Assembly (NCBI GenBank): GCA_000310025.1
Contig: FN648519.1
Coordinates: 4,456 to 33,993, forward strand
Direction: 5' to 3'
Length of the DNA: 29,538 nt
DNA from: Ectocarpus siliculosus
Taxonomy: Eukaryota; Sar; Phaeophyceae; Ectocarpales; Ectocarpaceae
Part shown: one piece after another, positions 1-10,486 of the stretch
Layout of the letters: each line of letters starts with the position of its first letter
Position numbering within the stretch: the stretch's first letter is position 1
Position numbers and translations under genes: made by a program
The notes under the pieces: generated by a model
What the model saw: only the letters and a program-made list of their open reading frames with translations
The model's database searches: none
Told to the model about the DNA's origin: nothing

Positions 1-22
1 CCTGCCTATAGAATACGCCGCT

Positions 23-1376
23 ATGCTTGCGACCGTGGGTAGATTTGTTTGTTACAATTGTTGGCTGTTACACGACGTTGTATAGCCATCATTGCACAAG
101 CAATTGCCTAATGACGAAATCCCTGCAAGACACGCTGATGTTTTGCCCGCAGCAGACCCTGCCTATAGCATACGCCGCTATGCTTGCGACCGTGGGTAGA
201 TTTGTTTGTTACAGTTGTTGGCTGTTGTACAGCCATCATTGCACAAGCAGTTGCCTCATGACGAAATCCCTGCAAGACACGCCGATGTTTTGCCCGCAGC
301 AGACTCTGCCTATAGCAGACGCCTCTATGCTTGCGACCGTGGGTAGATTTGTTTGTTACAATTGTTGGTTGTTGTATAGCCATCATTGCACAAGCAGTTG
401 CCTCATGACGAAATACCTGCAAGACACGCCGATTTTTTTCCCGCAGCAGGCCCTGCCTATAGAATACGCCGCTATGCTTGCGACCGTGGGTAGATTTGTT
501 TGTTACAATTGTTGGCTGTTACACGACGTTGTACAGCCATCATTGCACAAGCAGTTGCCTCATGACGAAATCCCTGCAAGACACGCTGATGTTTTGCCCG
601 CAGCAGACCCTGCCTATAGCATACGCCGCTATGCTTGCGACCGTGGGTAGATTTGTTTGTTACAGCTGTTGGCTTTTGTGTAGCCATCATTCCACAAGCA
701 ATTGCCTCATGACGAAATCCCTGCAAGACACGCCGATGTTTTGCGCGCAGCAGACCCTGCCTATAGCAGACGCCGCTATGCTTGCGACCGTGGGTAGATT
801 TGTTTGTTACTATTGTTGGTTGTTGTATAGCCATCATTGCACAAGCAATTGCCTCATGACGAAATCCCTGCAAGACACGCTGATGTTTTGCCCGCAGCAG
901 ACCCTGCCTATAGCATACGCCGCTATGCTTGCGACCGTGGGTGGATTTGTTTGTTACGATTGTTGGCTGTTACACGACGTTGTATAGGCATCATTGCACA
1001 AGCAATTGCCTAATGACGAAATCCCTGCAAGACACGCTGATGTTTTGCGCGCAGCAGACCCTGCCTATAGCATACGCCGCTATGCTTGCGACCGTGGGTA
1101 GATTTGTTTGTTACAGCTGTTGGCTTTTGTGTAGCCATCATTCCACAAGCAATTGCCTCATGACGAAATCCCTGCAAGACACGCCGATGTTTTTGCCCGC
1201 AGCAGACCCTGCCTATAGCAGACGCCGCTATGCTTGCGACCGTGGGTAGATTTGTTTGTTACAGTTGTTGGCTGTTGTATAGCCATCATTGCACAAGCAA
1301 TTGCCTCATGACGAAATCCCTGCAAGACACGCTGATGTTTTGCCCGCAGCAGACCCTGCCTATAGCATACGCCGCT
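23..1376. repeat. Higher-order L-S-S trimers, about 451 bp, three in a row
   Basis: Monomer lengths here run 157,147,147 / 157,147,147 / 157,148,147, so the composite unit recurs at 23, 474, 925 and 1377 (451, 451 and 452 bp). The short monomers starting at 631 and 1082 share the private variant cttttgtgtagccatcattc, which supports copying of whole trimers. The order becomes irregular after 1377. Confidence 0.7.
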
Positions 1377-4158
1377 ATGCTTGCGACCGTGGGTAGATTT
1401 GTTTGTTACAATTGTTGGCAGTTACACGACGTTGTATAGCCATCATTGCACAAGAAATGGCCTCATGACGAAATCCCTGCAAGACACGCTGATGTTTTTG
1501 CCCGCAGCAGACCCTGCCTATAGCAATCGCCGCTATGCTTGCGACGGTGGGTGGATTTGTTTGTTACAGTTGTTGGCTGTTTTATAGCCATCATTGCACA
1601 AGCAATTGCCTCATGACGAAATACCTGCAAGACACGCCGATGTTTTGCCCGCAGCAGGCCCTGCCTATAGAATACGCCGCTATGCTTGCGACCGTGGGCA
1701 GATTTGTTTGTTACATTTTTTGGCTGTTACAGCGACGTTGTATAGCCATCATTGCACAAGCAATTGCCTCATGACGAAATACCTGCAAGACACGCCGATG
1801 TTTTGCCCGCAGCAGGCCCTGCCTATAGAATACGCCGCTATGCTTGCGACCGTGGGTAGATTTGTTTGTTACAATTGTTGGCTGTTACACGACGTTGTAT
1901 AGCCATCATTGCACAAGCAATTGCCTCATGACGAAATCCCTGCAAGACACGCTGATGTTTTGCCCGCCAGCAGACCCTGCCTATAGCATACGCCGCTATG
2001 CTTGCGACCGTGGGTAGATTTGTTTGGTACAATTGTTGGCTGTTACACGACGTTGTATAGCCACACATGTTACAGGACGTTGTATAGCCATCATTGCACA
2101 AGCAATTGCCTCATGACGAAATCCCTGCAAGACACGCTGATGTTTTGCCCGCAGCAGACCCTGCCTATAGCATACGCCGCTATGCTTGCGACGGTGGGTA
2201 GATTTGTTGTTACAATTGTTGGCTGTCACACGCCTTTGTGTAGCCATCATTGCACAAGCAGTTGCCTCATGACGAAATCCCTGCAAGACACGTTGATGTT
2301 TTTGCCCGCAGCAGACCCTGCCTATAGAATACGCCGCTATGCTTGCGACGGTGGGTGGATTTGTTTGTTACAGTTGTTGGCTGTTGTATAGCCATCATTG
2401 CACAAGCAATTGCCTCATGACGAAATACCTGCAAGACACGCCGATGTTTTGCCCGCAGCAGGCCCTGCCTATAGAATACGCCGCTATGCTTGCGACCGTG
2501 GGCAGATTTGTTTGTTACATTTTTTGGCTGTTACACGACGTTGTATAGCCATCATTGCACAAGCAATTGCCTCATGACGAAATCCCTGCAAGACACGCTG
2601 ATGTTTTGCCCGCAGCAGACCCTGCCTATAGCATACGCCGCTATGCTTGCGACCGTGGGTAGATTTGTTTGTTACAATTGTTGGCAGTTACACGACGTTG
2701 TATAGCCATCATTGCACAAGCAATGGCCTCATGACGAAATCCCTGCCAGACACGCTGATGTTTTGCCCGCAGCAGACCCTGCCTATAGCATACGCCGCTA
2801 TGCTTGCGACCGTGGGTAGATTTGTTTGTTACAGCTGTTGGCTTTTGTGTAGCCATCATTCCACAAGCAATTGCCTCATGACGAAATCCCTGCAAGACAC
2901 GCTGATGTTTCTGCCCGCAGCAGACCCTGCCTATAGCAATCGCCGCTATGCTTGCGACGGTGGGTGGATTTGTTTGTTACAGTTGTTGGCTGTTGTATAG
3001 CCATCATTGCACAAGCAATTACCTCATGACGAAATACCTGCAAGACACGCCGATGTTTTTCCCGCAGCAGGCCCTGCCTATAGAATACGCCGCTATGCTT
3101 GCGACCGTGGGTAGATTTGTTTGTTACAATTGTTGGCTGTTACACGACGTTGTATAGCCATCATTGCACAAGAAATTGCCTCATTCATGACGAAATCCCT
3201 GCAAGACACGCTGATGTTTTGCCCGCAGCAGACCCTGCCTATAGCATACGCCGCTATGCTTGCGACCGTCGGTAGATTTGTTGTTACAATGGTTGGCTGT
3301 TACACGCCTTTGTGTAGCCATCATTGCACAAGCAGTTGCCTCATGACGAAATCCCTGCAAGACACGTTGATGTTTTTGCCCGCAGCAGACCATGCCTATA
3401 GCAATCGCCGCTATGCTTGCGACGGTGGGCAGATTTGTTTGTTACAGTTGTTGGCTGTTGTATAGGCATCATTGCACAAGCAATTGCCTCATGACGAAAT
3501 CCCTGCAAGACACGCTGATGTTTTGCCCGCAGCAGACCCTGCCTATAGCATACGCCGCTATGCTTGCGACCGTGGGTAGATTTGTTTTGTTACAATTGTT
3601 GGCAGTTACACGACGTTGTATAGCCATCATTGCACAAAGAAATGGCCTCATGACGAAATCCCTGCAAGACACGCTGATGTTTTTGCCCGCAGCAGACCCT
3701 GCCTATAGCAATCGCCGCTATGCTTGCGACGGTGGGTGGATTTGTTTGTTACAGTTGTTGGCTGTTTTATAGCCATCATTGCACAAGCAATTGCCTCATG
3801 ACGAAATACCTGCAAGACACGCCGATGTTTTGCCCGCAGCAGGCCCTGCCTATAGAATACGCCGCTATGCTTGCGACCGTGGGCAGATTTGTTTGTTACA
3901 TTTTTTGGCTGTTACACGACGTTGTATAGCCATCATTGCACAAGCAATTGCCTCATGACGAAATACCTGCAAGACACGCCGATGTTTTGCCCGCAGCAGG
4001 CCCTGCCTATAGAATACGCCGCTATGCTTGCGACCGTGGGCAGATTTGTTTGTTACATTTTTTGGCTGTTACACGACGTTGTATAGCCATCATTGCACAA
4101 GCAATTGCCTCATGACGAAATCCCTGCAAGACACGCCGATGTTTTGCCCGCAGCAGAC

Positions 4159-4791
4159 CCTGCCTATAGCATACGCCGCTATGCTTGCGACCGTGGGTAG
4201 ATTTGTTTGGTACAATTGTTGGCTGTTACACGACGTTGTATAGCCATCATTGTTCAAGCAGTTGCATAATGACGAAATCCCTGCAAGACACGCTGATGTT
4301 TTGCCCGCAGCAGACCCTGCCTATAGCATACGCCGCTATGCTTGCGACCGTGGGTAGATTTGTTTGTTACAGTTGTTGGCTGTTGTACAGCCATCATTGC
4401 ACAAGCAGTTGCCTCATGACGAAATCCCTGCAAGACACGCCGATGTTTTGCCCGCAGCAGACTCTGCCTATAGCAGACGCCTCTATGCTTGCGACCGTGG
4501 GTAGATTTGTTTGTTACAATTGTTGGTTGTTGTATAGCCATCATTGCACAAGCAGTTGCCTCATGACGAAATACCTGCAAGACACGCCGATTTTTTTCCC
4601 GCAGCAGGCCCTGCCTATAGAATACGCCGCTATGCTTGCGACCGTGGGTAGATTTGTTTGTTACAATTGTTGGCTGTTACACGACGTTGTACAGCCATCA
4701 TTGCACAAGCAGTTGCCTCATGACGAAATCCCTGCAAGACACGCCGATGTTTTGCCCGCAGCAGACCCTGCCTATAGAATACGCCGCTATT
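4159..4791. repeat. Segmental duplication of satellite block 1-633
   Basis: Bases from about 1 to 633 recur here at an offset of 4158 with only scattered substitutions. Shared private variants include actctgcctatagcagacgc (302 and 4460) and the T-run variant gatttttttcccgcag (431 and 4589). A second internal duplication is marked by the ttttatagcc variant at ~1580 and ~3763, an offset of 2185. Multi-monomer copying inside the array is the likely cause. Confidence 0.75.
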
Positions 4792-7060
4792 CTTGCGACC
4801 GTGGGTAGATTTGTTTGTTACGATTGTTGGTAGTTACACGACGTTGTATAGCCATCATTGCACAAGAATATGCCTCATGACGAAATCCCTGCAAGACACG
4901 CTGATGTTTTGCCCGCAGCAGACCCTGCCTGTAGCATACGCCGCTATGCTTGCGACCGTGGGTAGATTTGTTTGTTACAGCTGTTGGCATTTGTATAGCC
5001 ATCATTGCACAAGCAATTGCCTCATGACGAAATCCCTGCAAGACACGCCGATGTTTTGCGCGCAGCAGACCCTGCCTATAGCAATCGCCGCTATGCTTGC
5101 GACCGTGGGTGGATTTGTTTGTTACAGTTGTTGGCTGTTGTACAGCCATCATTGCACAAGCAGTTGCCTCATGACGAAATCCCTGCAAGACACGCCGATG
5201 TTTTGCCCGCAGCAGACTCTGCCTATAGCAGACGCCTCTATGCTTCCGACCGTCGGTAGATTTGTTTGTTACAATTGTTGGTTGTTGTATAGCCATCATT
5301 GCACAAGCAGTTGCCTCATGACGAAATACCTGCAAGACACGCCGATGTTTTTCCCGCAGCAGGCCCTGCCTATAGAATACGCCGCTATGCTTGCGACCGT
5401 GGGTAGATTTGTTTGTTACAATTGTTGGCTGTTACACGACGTTGTATAGCCATCATTGCACAAGCAATTGCCTAATGACGAAATCCCTGCAAGACACGCT
5501 GATGTTTTGCCCGCAGCAGACCCTGCCTATAGCATACGCCGCTATGCTTGCGACCGTGGGTAGATTTGTTTGTTGCAATTGTTGGCTGTTACACGACGTT
5601 GTATAGGCATCATTGCACAAGCAATTGCCTCATGACGAAATCCCTGCAAGACACGCTGATGTTTTGCCCGCAGCAGACCCTGCCTATAGCATACGCCGCT
5701 ATGCTTGCGACGGTGGGTAGATTGTTTGTTACAGCTGTTGGCTTTTGTATAGCCATCATTGCACAAGCAATTTCCTCATGACGAAATCCCTGCAAGACAC
5801 GCCGATGTTTTGCCCGCAGCAGACCCTGCCTATAGCAATCGCCGCTATGCTTGCGACGGTGGGTGGATTTGTTTGTTACAGTTGTTGGCTGTGGTATAGC
5901 CATCATTGCACAAGCAGTTGCCTCATGACGAAATCCCTGCAAGACACGCCGATGTTTTGCCCGCAGCAGACCCTGCCTATAGCAGACGCCGCTATGCTTG
6001 CGACCGTGCGTAGATTTGTTTGTTACAATTGTTGGCTGTTGTACTGCAAGACACGCCGATGTTTTTCCCACAGCAGGCCCTGCCTATAGAATACGCCGCT
6101 ATGCTTGCGACCGTGGGTAGATTTTGTTTGTTACAGCTGTTGGCTTTTGTATAGCCATCATTGCACAAGCAATTGCCTCATGACGGAATTCCTGCAAGAC
6201 ACGCCGATGTTTTGCGCGCAGCAGACCCTGCCTATAGCAATCGCCGCTATGCTTGCGACGGTGGGTGGATTTGTTTGTTACAGTTGTTGGCTGTTGTATA
6301 GCCATCATTGCACAAGCAGTTGCCTCATGACGAAATCCCTGCAAGACACGCCGATGTTTTGCCCGCAGCAGACCCTGCCTATAGCATACGCCGCTATGCT
6401 TGCGACCGTCGGTAGATTTGTTGTTACAATTGTTGGCTGTTACACGCCTTTGTGTAGCCATCATTGCACAAGCAATTGCCTCATGACGAAATCCCTGCAA
6501 GACACGCCGATGTTTTTCCCGCAGCAGACCCTGCCTATAGCAATCGCCGCTATGCTTGCGACGGTGGGTGGATTTGTTTGTTACAGTTGTTGGCTGTTGT
6601 ATAGCCATCATTGCACAAGCAGTTGCCTCATGACGAAATCCCTGCAAGACACGCCGATGTTTTGCCCGCAGCAGACCCTGCCTATAGCATACGCCGCTAT
6701 GCTTGCGACCGTCGGTAGATTTGTTGTTACAATTGTTGGCTGTTACACGCCTTTGTGTAGCCATCATTGCACAAGCAGTTGCCTCATGACGAAATCCCTG
6801 CAAGACACGCTGATGTTTTGCCCGCAGCAGACGCTGCCTATAGCATACGCCGCTATGCTTGCGACCGTGGGTAGATTTGTTTGTTACAATTGTTGGCTGT
6901 TGTATAGCCATCATTGCACAAGCAGTTTCCTCATGACGAAATACCTGCAAGACACGCTTATGTTTTGCCCGCAGCAGACTCTGCCTATAGCATACGCCGC
7001 TATGATTGGGACCGTCGGTAGATTTGTTTTGTGTTTGTCACTGCTGTACACTGCCGATGT

Positions 7061-7530
7061 GTTTGTCAGCTGCCTCACCGCTACATTGGTTGACTGCTAC
7101 ACCTTTGTCCAGCTATTATGGCGAAAGCAGTTGGCCTCATGACGAAATCCTTGTACACAAGACACGCTCATATTTCCCCGCAGAATGTTTGCGTTGTGTT
7201 GGCTGGTACACGCAGTTCGATCGTTCATGTCGGACAATGCTGTAGAACCACACGCTGGCGTGGTTCCCTTGGTTACAGTCCCCCCTTGGTGACTGTTACA
7301 CACGCTTATGCATCTATTGCACATACAGTTGTACTCACGAGGTTACTGCTGCATTTTCCTCGCGCTGATGTGGTTATTCATCGTCTCACAGCTGTTGTCG
7401 CTGTGATGAATTGGTGTCGTCGCGGCGCGCCGCTGCCGGGGTCCTGCCGCTACGTCTCATTGGCTGTACACGCCGTTGTACCACTACGCCATTACAATTA
7501 CGTCATCCCTTTGCCGTAATGGCGGATAAT
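7061..7530. repeat. Degenerate edge of the satellite array
   Basis: Recognisable monomer landmarks persist but diverge sharply. Examples are gcagttggcctcatgacgaa at ~7128 (with one extra g), acaagacacgctcatatttc at ~7157, and ttggctgtacacgccgttgta at ~7459. The periodicity is lost. This is the old margin of the array next to unique sequence, and I see no gene in it. Confidence 0.7.
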
Positions 7531-7667
7531 ATACATATCACCTCACCTCACCCGCATCGCATGCGACCGCGTTGGAGGTATCCCTCCCAACTAGGGAATA
7601 TCGGGGCGCCCGTCACGTGCTGTCTTGTATCTCATGTAGCTTGTGCCTCATACATAGGCCACATATG

Positions 7668-7795
7668 GCCGTCCGGTGGTGCCTTTTTCTTTTGGGATTG
7701 CGTGTCCAACGTGAGCACCACACAAATACATGCCGTTCGGTGGTGCCTTTTTCCCTTGGGGTTGCGCGTCCAACGCGCACACCACACAACGACAT
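7668..7795. repeat. 64-bp tandem duplication, two copies
   Basis: Copies start at 7668 (gccgtccggtggtgcc) and 7732 (gccgttcggtggtgcc). Each ends near caccacaca, so each unit is bounded by short complementary ggtggtg and caccac ends. The copies differ at several positions. No coding role is visible. Confidence 0.85.
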
Positions 7796-8374
7796 AATAG
7801 TAAGTAGTGATCTTCCGGGTTGTTTTATGTAAACACCACATGGTCACATGCCGAATTAGTTCCCGTGCCTCTCGCGTACTGGCGTACCTCGTGGTGCACG
7901 CCCAACTATCACCAACCCATATGCACACCAACTCCGCCGTAGCTAACAATCCCGTCTGTGAGTAGGTAGACTTACACTTGGATAAGCCCGGCGAGACGTT
8001 GTGTTAGTTGGTCCGTGCGCTGTCATGTTTTCTCGACGGTACGCCTGGATACACAGCATCGAATGGACGTTTGCTTCGTAACGTAATTTCACACGCGGCC
8101 ATACAAATTGGGCCCCGAAAAGGAAATATATAGAGAATGCTGTGTGCCTTTCTATGTTGACGAGAACCCGTGCTGTCAGTTCTCAACGCCCAGGTTTCCT
8201 CTTCAAAAACAAAAACAAAAAAAAACGGGAGGGGGGAGGGGGGGGGATCTCGACAGTTCCTGTCATTCAAGAAGTGCGAGTTTTGGGCCAGTCACGGCCT
8301 TTCAATGCTTCGATATCATCTGCGATTCGGACACGATGGTGTTCCGGATTCCCTAGAAAAAGCTGGACAAGCCA
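7796..8374. other. No gene seen; homopurine/G-run tract at 8207-8248
   Basis: Open frames in this stretch are short and resemble nothing I know. The notable element is an A-rich then G-rich tract: caaaaacaaaaaaaaac at about 8209-8226, followed by runs of six and nine G to about 8246. It is a simple-sequence tract with possible non-B-DNA potential and likely to be prone to sequencing error. Confidence 0.6.
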
Positions 8375-9110
8375 CGTGCCATACTACGAGCTGCTCTCGC
8401 CGATGGATGCTTGTCGAACCCCGCAACGCGTTGGGGGCAAGTGAATGACCATGACTGTGGTGATCCGACCGGCGTTACTTTGGACGCATGCGACGTTGCC
8501 GTCCTTCCCAGATGGTCAAAACCATTCAAAGTCGGGTCGATCTGGCATGTAACGCTAACGCATCTGCGGGAAGACTTCCACAAAGCGGCTTTCTCTGACG
8601 GTTTCCTCGCACGAAAGGCCCTGACAGCGAGCAAGCCACCCTCATCGTCAAACTTGAGGCATCATCGGACGCGTCTTCCCTAGGCTGGGGTGGCGTTTTG
8701 TCAACATCGGGGGAGCCCAGTACCGCGCTGGTGGTGTGATCCCAACTGATTGGCTGCACAAGCACATCAACAAGGAGATGTTTGCGTTGTACCAGTTGTC
8801 GCGACTCTTTCCGTGTGCGCTTCCCGACTGACTTGCAGCGGGCTCATGGGTTCATCGACGTCGATTTTGTGGGAGCTACAGATCGAGTACCCAGTGGCTG
8901 CTAATGTCGTCGCTGATGGTATCTCTCTGCCCTGGCGCGAAAGCATCGTTCGTCTAAACCCCGAGGTTTTTCCTTGCTCTCTGGGAGAATGTGCGGCTGG
9001 TCGCCGTTGTTCTCATGGCTTCGGGGACCGAACAACGTTGTTGCTGAACGCAGGCCTCGGAACAAGACGCGTTCGAATGCCTCTGATTCTTGGGCACATA
9101 ACGTAGAGAC
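8375..9110 (+). pseudogene. Relic of a DIRS/Ngaro-like retroelement: RNase H region
   Basis: Pieces of an RNase H domain typical of tyrosine-recombinase retrotransposons (DIRS, Ngaro) appear in order but in different frames. From 8644 there is a segment with DASSLGWGGVL, the first acidic motif. From 8712 another frame gives GGVIPTDWLHKHINKEMFAL, carrying the characteristic HIN-x-K/E motif. From 8830 a third stretch reads LQRAHGFIDVDFVGA, with the DVD acidic motif. From 8891 yet another frame gives ANVVADGIS and then VRLNPEVF, the usual end of this domain. All three frames are used and stops interrupt them, so the copy is dead. The upstream reverse transcriptase is not recognisable. The clade (DIRS, Ngaro or PAT) cannot be told from this part alone. 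Confidence 0.75.
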
Positions 9111-9185
9111 ACCAAGTGGGTGCACGACAGAGCCATGCTTTGGCGTATAGACTAGGTATGATACAATTTCGCGCATGCCTTCTAG

Positions 9186-9356
9186 TTTCGCAATGCGCTA
9201 ACAGTGTACACAGCCGCGTCGATGCAGAAAGGGATCGTGTCCAACTTGAAGATGGCGATCCAAAAGCAGTTGGGGCAAGACGGCAGCTGGGACCCTGTTA
9301 CGCGGTCGGGCGACCCGTGTTGTAGTCCTCTCGTAGAACCCTACGTCATGTTTTAG
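9186..9356 (+). pseudogene. Short coding remnant, possibly N-terminus of a tyrosine recombinase
   Basis: The frame starting at 9186 is open for 56 codons and ends at TAG 9354-9356. It contains SNLKMAIQKQLG followed by GSWDPVTRSGDPCCSPLVE. The W-D-P-x-T-x-x-G-x-P-x-x-S-x-x-V spacing recalls the N-terminal region of recombinase-like proteins of algal and stramenopile mobile elements, a resemblance I give from memory. It lies ~75 bases past the RNase H relic, on the same strand, where a DIRS-type element would carry its recombinase. No catalytic R-H-R-Y residues are present, so the identification is tentative. Confidence 0.35.
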
Positions 9357-9624
9357 GAACGGGGGATGTGTGGCACAGTTGCTGGATGAACCTGCAATCG
9401 CTGTTATCATGAAAAATTGCCGGGCGGCGTACCGATAGCGTCGCACTTGGCGCCTACTAGTGTAGGAACGGCGGGTTCCAAGACGAGGCGTAGCGACTAC
9501 TACCCTGACTAAAACACGTTGCCGATAGTCGGCTGGCCACGCATACATTCGATTTTCTACGTGTGCGTGCCGCGGAAATAAGAAAGTTTGGGTGGGGAGA
9601 GACCTACCTTAGAGGCTTGTGTGG
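9357..9624. other. No feature recognised
   Basis: This stretch lies between the retroelement debris and the minus-strand pieces. Open frames on either strand are short and I see no repeat, RNA gene or splice pattern that I would trust. Confidence 0.4.
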
Positions 9625-9915
9625 TCAAAGCAATATATGGCAGATCAGACAATCAACAGGAAAGTAATGGGCGGGACCACAGGCCTCCTGCACCGACAGG
9701 AGGGCCTCGCCGTGAAGTAACTCTTCTAGCTGGGCATACAGATCGCAATATGCCCAGACCCGAAGCGTTTGAATGATCAGCAAGTTCATGAATAGAAACA
9801 GAATCTTTGTTGTTGGCCATGACCACGTGCATGACGACACTTGTGTTGGTTTCCATGGACAGCGTTTGTTTCTGTCCAGCAAGTGGGCGGGCAATCGGAA
9901 TCTCAAAGGTAAGTG
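9625..9915 (-). CDS. Possible terminal exon of a minus-strand gene, unknown family
   Basis: On the minus strand an acceptor-like ctccacag precedes an open frame from 9915 to a TGA at 9627-9625 (96 residues). The second half reads naturally: WAYCDLYAQLEELLHGEALL, then VQEACGPAHYFPVDC. The first half is less convincing. The plus strand also offers a candidate exon here, with MISKFMNRNRIFVVGHDH from 9773 and a good donor, gtaagtgctg, at 9909. The strand is therefore uncertain. No domain is recognised. Confidence 0.25.
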   Translation of the reverse strand, partial: HLPLRFRLPAHLLDRNKRCPWKPTQVSSCTWSWPTTKILFLFMNLLIIQTLRVWAYCDLYAQLEELLHGEALLSVQEACGPAHYFPVDCLICHILL

Positions 9916-10104
9916 CTGTGGAGAATACCCGCTAAAATCAATAAGAACATACCAGTACGAGTTATATAGACAACAACAGGGGTGTCGATAGGACTGACGG
10001 CAGAAGTTCAGGTAAATTCTGCAGTATAATCTTTAAACGAATCAAAGTATGATTACAACTCGGCACCTTACAAGTACTGCTGGATCGAATGTACAGGTAC
10101 TCAC

Positions 10105-10399
10105 CAGGTCCGCAGCAAGGCCATCGATCTTGGTATCGAAATCCTCGCGATCCGAGTCCTCGCCGTCGTTTATCACTCGAGACTCTGGTGTGGGTGCTCC
10201 GCATGGCACGGCAACCACCACAACGGTGGAATGAAACCGCGCATTGTTGGCTAGACGATGTAGCGCGGTGATGTTTTTGTCGAACCTTGGGGTCGTCTTC
10301 GTAGATGACGACACACTGTATGGCTGGCAGATCGTCGCTCACTGCGCTGGCTACGAGGCGACTGAGTCCACAACGGCACATAAGCGTTGGTTTATCGCC
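10105..10399 (-). pseudogene. Coding segment in two frames, unknown family
   Basis: After an acceptor-like cttgcgcag, one minus frame reads GDKPTLMCRCGLSRLV through to QCVVIYEDDPK. Around 10290 the natural-looking sequence jumps to another frame: FDKNITALHRLANNARFHS, then TVVVVAVPCG, then an acidic DGEDSDREDFD stretch. That stretch stops at a good donor, ctg|gtgagtacc (intron from 10104). A one-base shift in the cccc-aagg stretch explains the jump, so this is either a sequencing error or a broken gene. The hydrophobic strand followed by acidic residues resembles a Walker B strand, but no P-loop is visible nearby, so I do not call it an ATPase. Confidence 0.35.
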
Positions 10400-10486
10400 C
10401 TGCGCAAGAATAACGGAATCAGCAGCACGTCAAACGCACACAGTCGGAGTACAGACGGGGTTTACAGTATTGAGGGGTGTTAAAAC

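Larger units (their letters stand above)
1..7060. repeat. Tandem satellite array, 147/157-bp monomers (about 47 copies)
   Basis: Head-to-tail monomers can be counted from the recurring atgcttgcgacc block, at 23, 180, 327, 474, 631, 778, 925, 1082 and so on to 7002. By hand count the 46 intervals comprise 23 of 146-148 bp, 22 of 156-161 bp (one of them enlarged to 184) and one deleted copy of 107 bp. The long class carries an extra 10-bp block, gttacacgac, just before gttgtatagcc; the short class lacks it. Each monomer holds two 8-bp AT-centred palindromes, acaattgt and gcaattgc, and copies differ mainly by point changes. The array runs off the left edge. Reading frames within it repeat the same peptide on both strands and look like satellite shadow, not genes. 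A centromeric or subtelomeric satellite is possible but not shown. Confidence 0.97.

Noticed and set aside
1-7060. CRISPR array
   Set aside because: The whole 147/157-bp unit is repeated with no unique spacers, and the context is eukaryotic.
27-7142. Long open frames on both strands of the satellite as real repeat-protein genes
   Set aside because: The same DNA unit is open on both strands, the frame depends on monomer length (147 keeps it, 157 breaks it), and the monomers vary without any codon-position pattern that I can see.
9773-10017. Plus-strand exons (9773-9908 and 9954-10010) with a good gtaagt donor
   Set aside because: Plausible, but the neighbouring pieces are all on the minus strand and no plus-strand continuation was found. 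It is kept only as an alternative.
10105-10399. NCLDV-type packaging ATPase
   Set aside because: Only a Walker-B-like strand is visible. There is no P-loop, the frame is broken, and the similarity could be chance.
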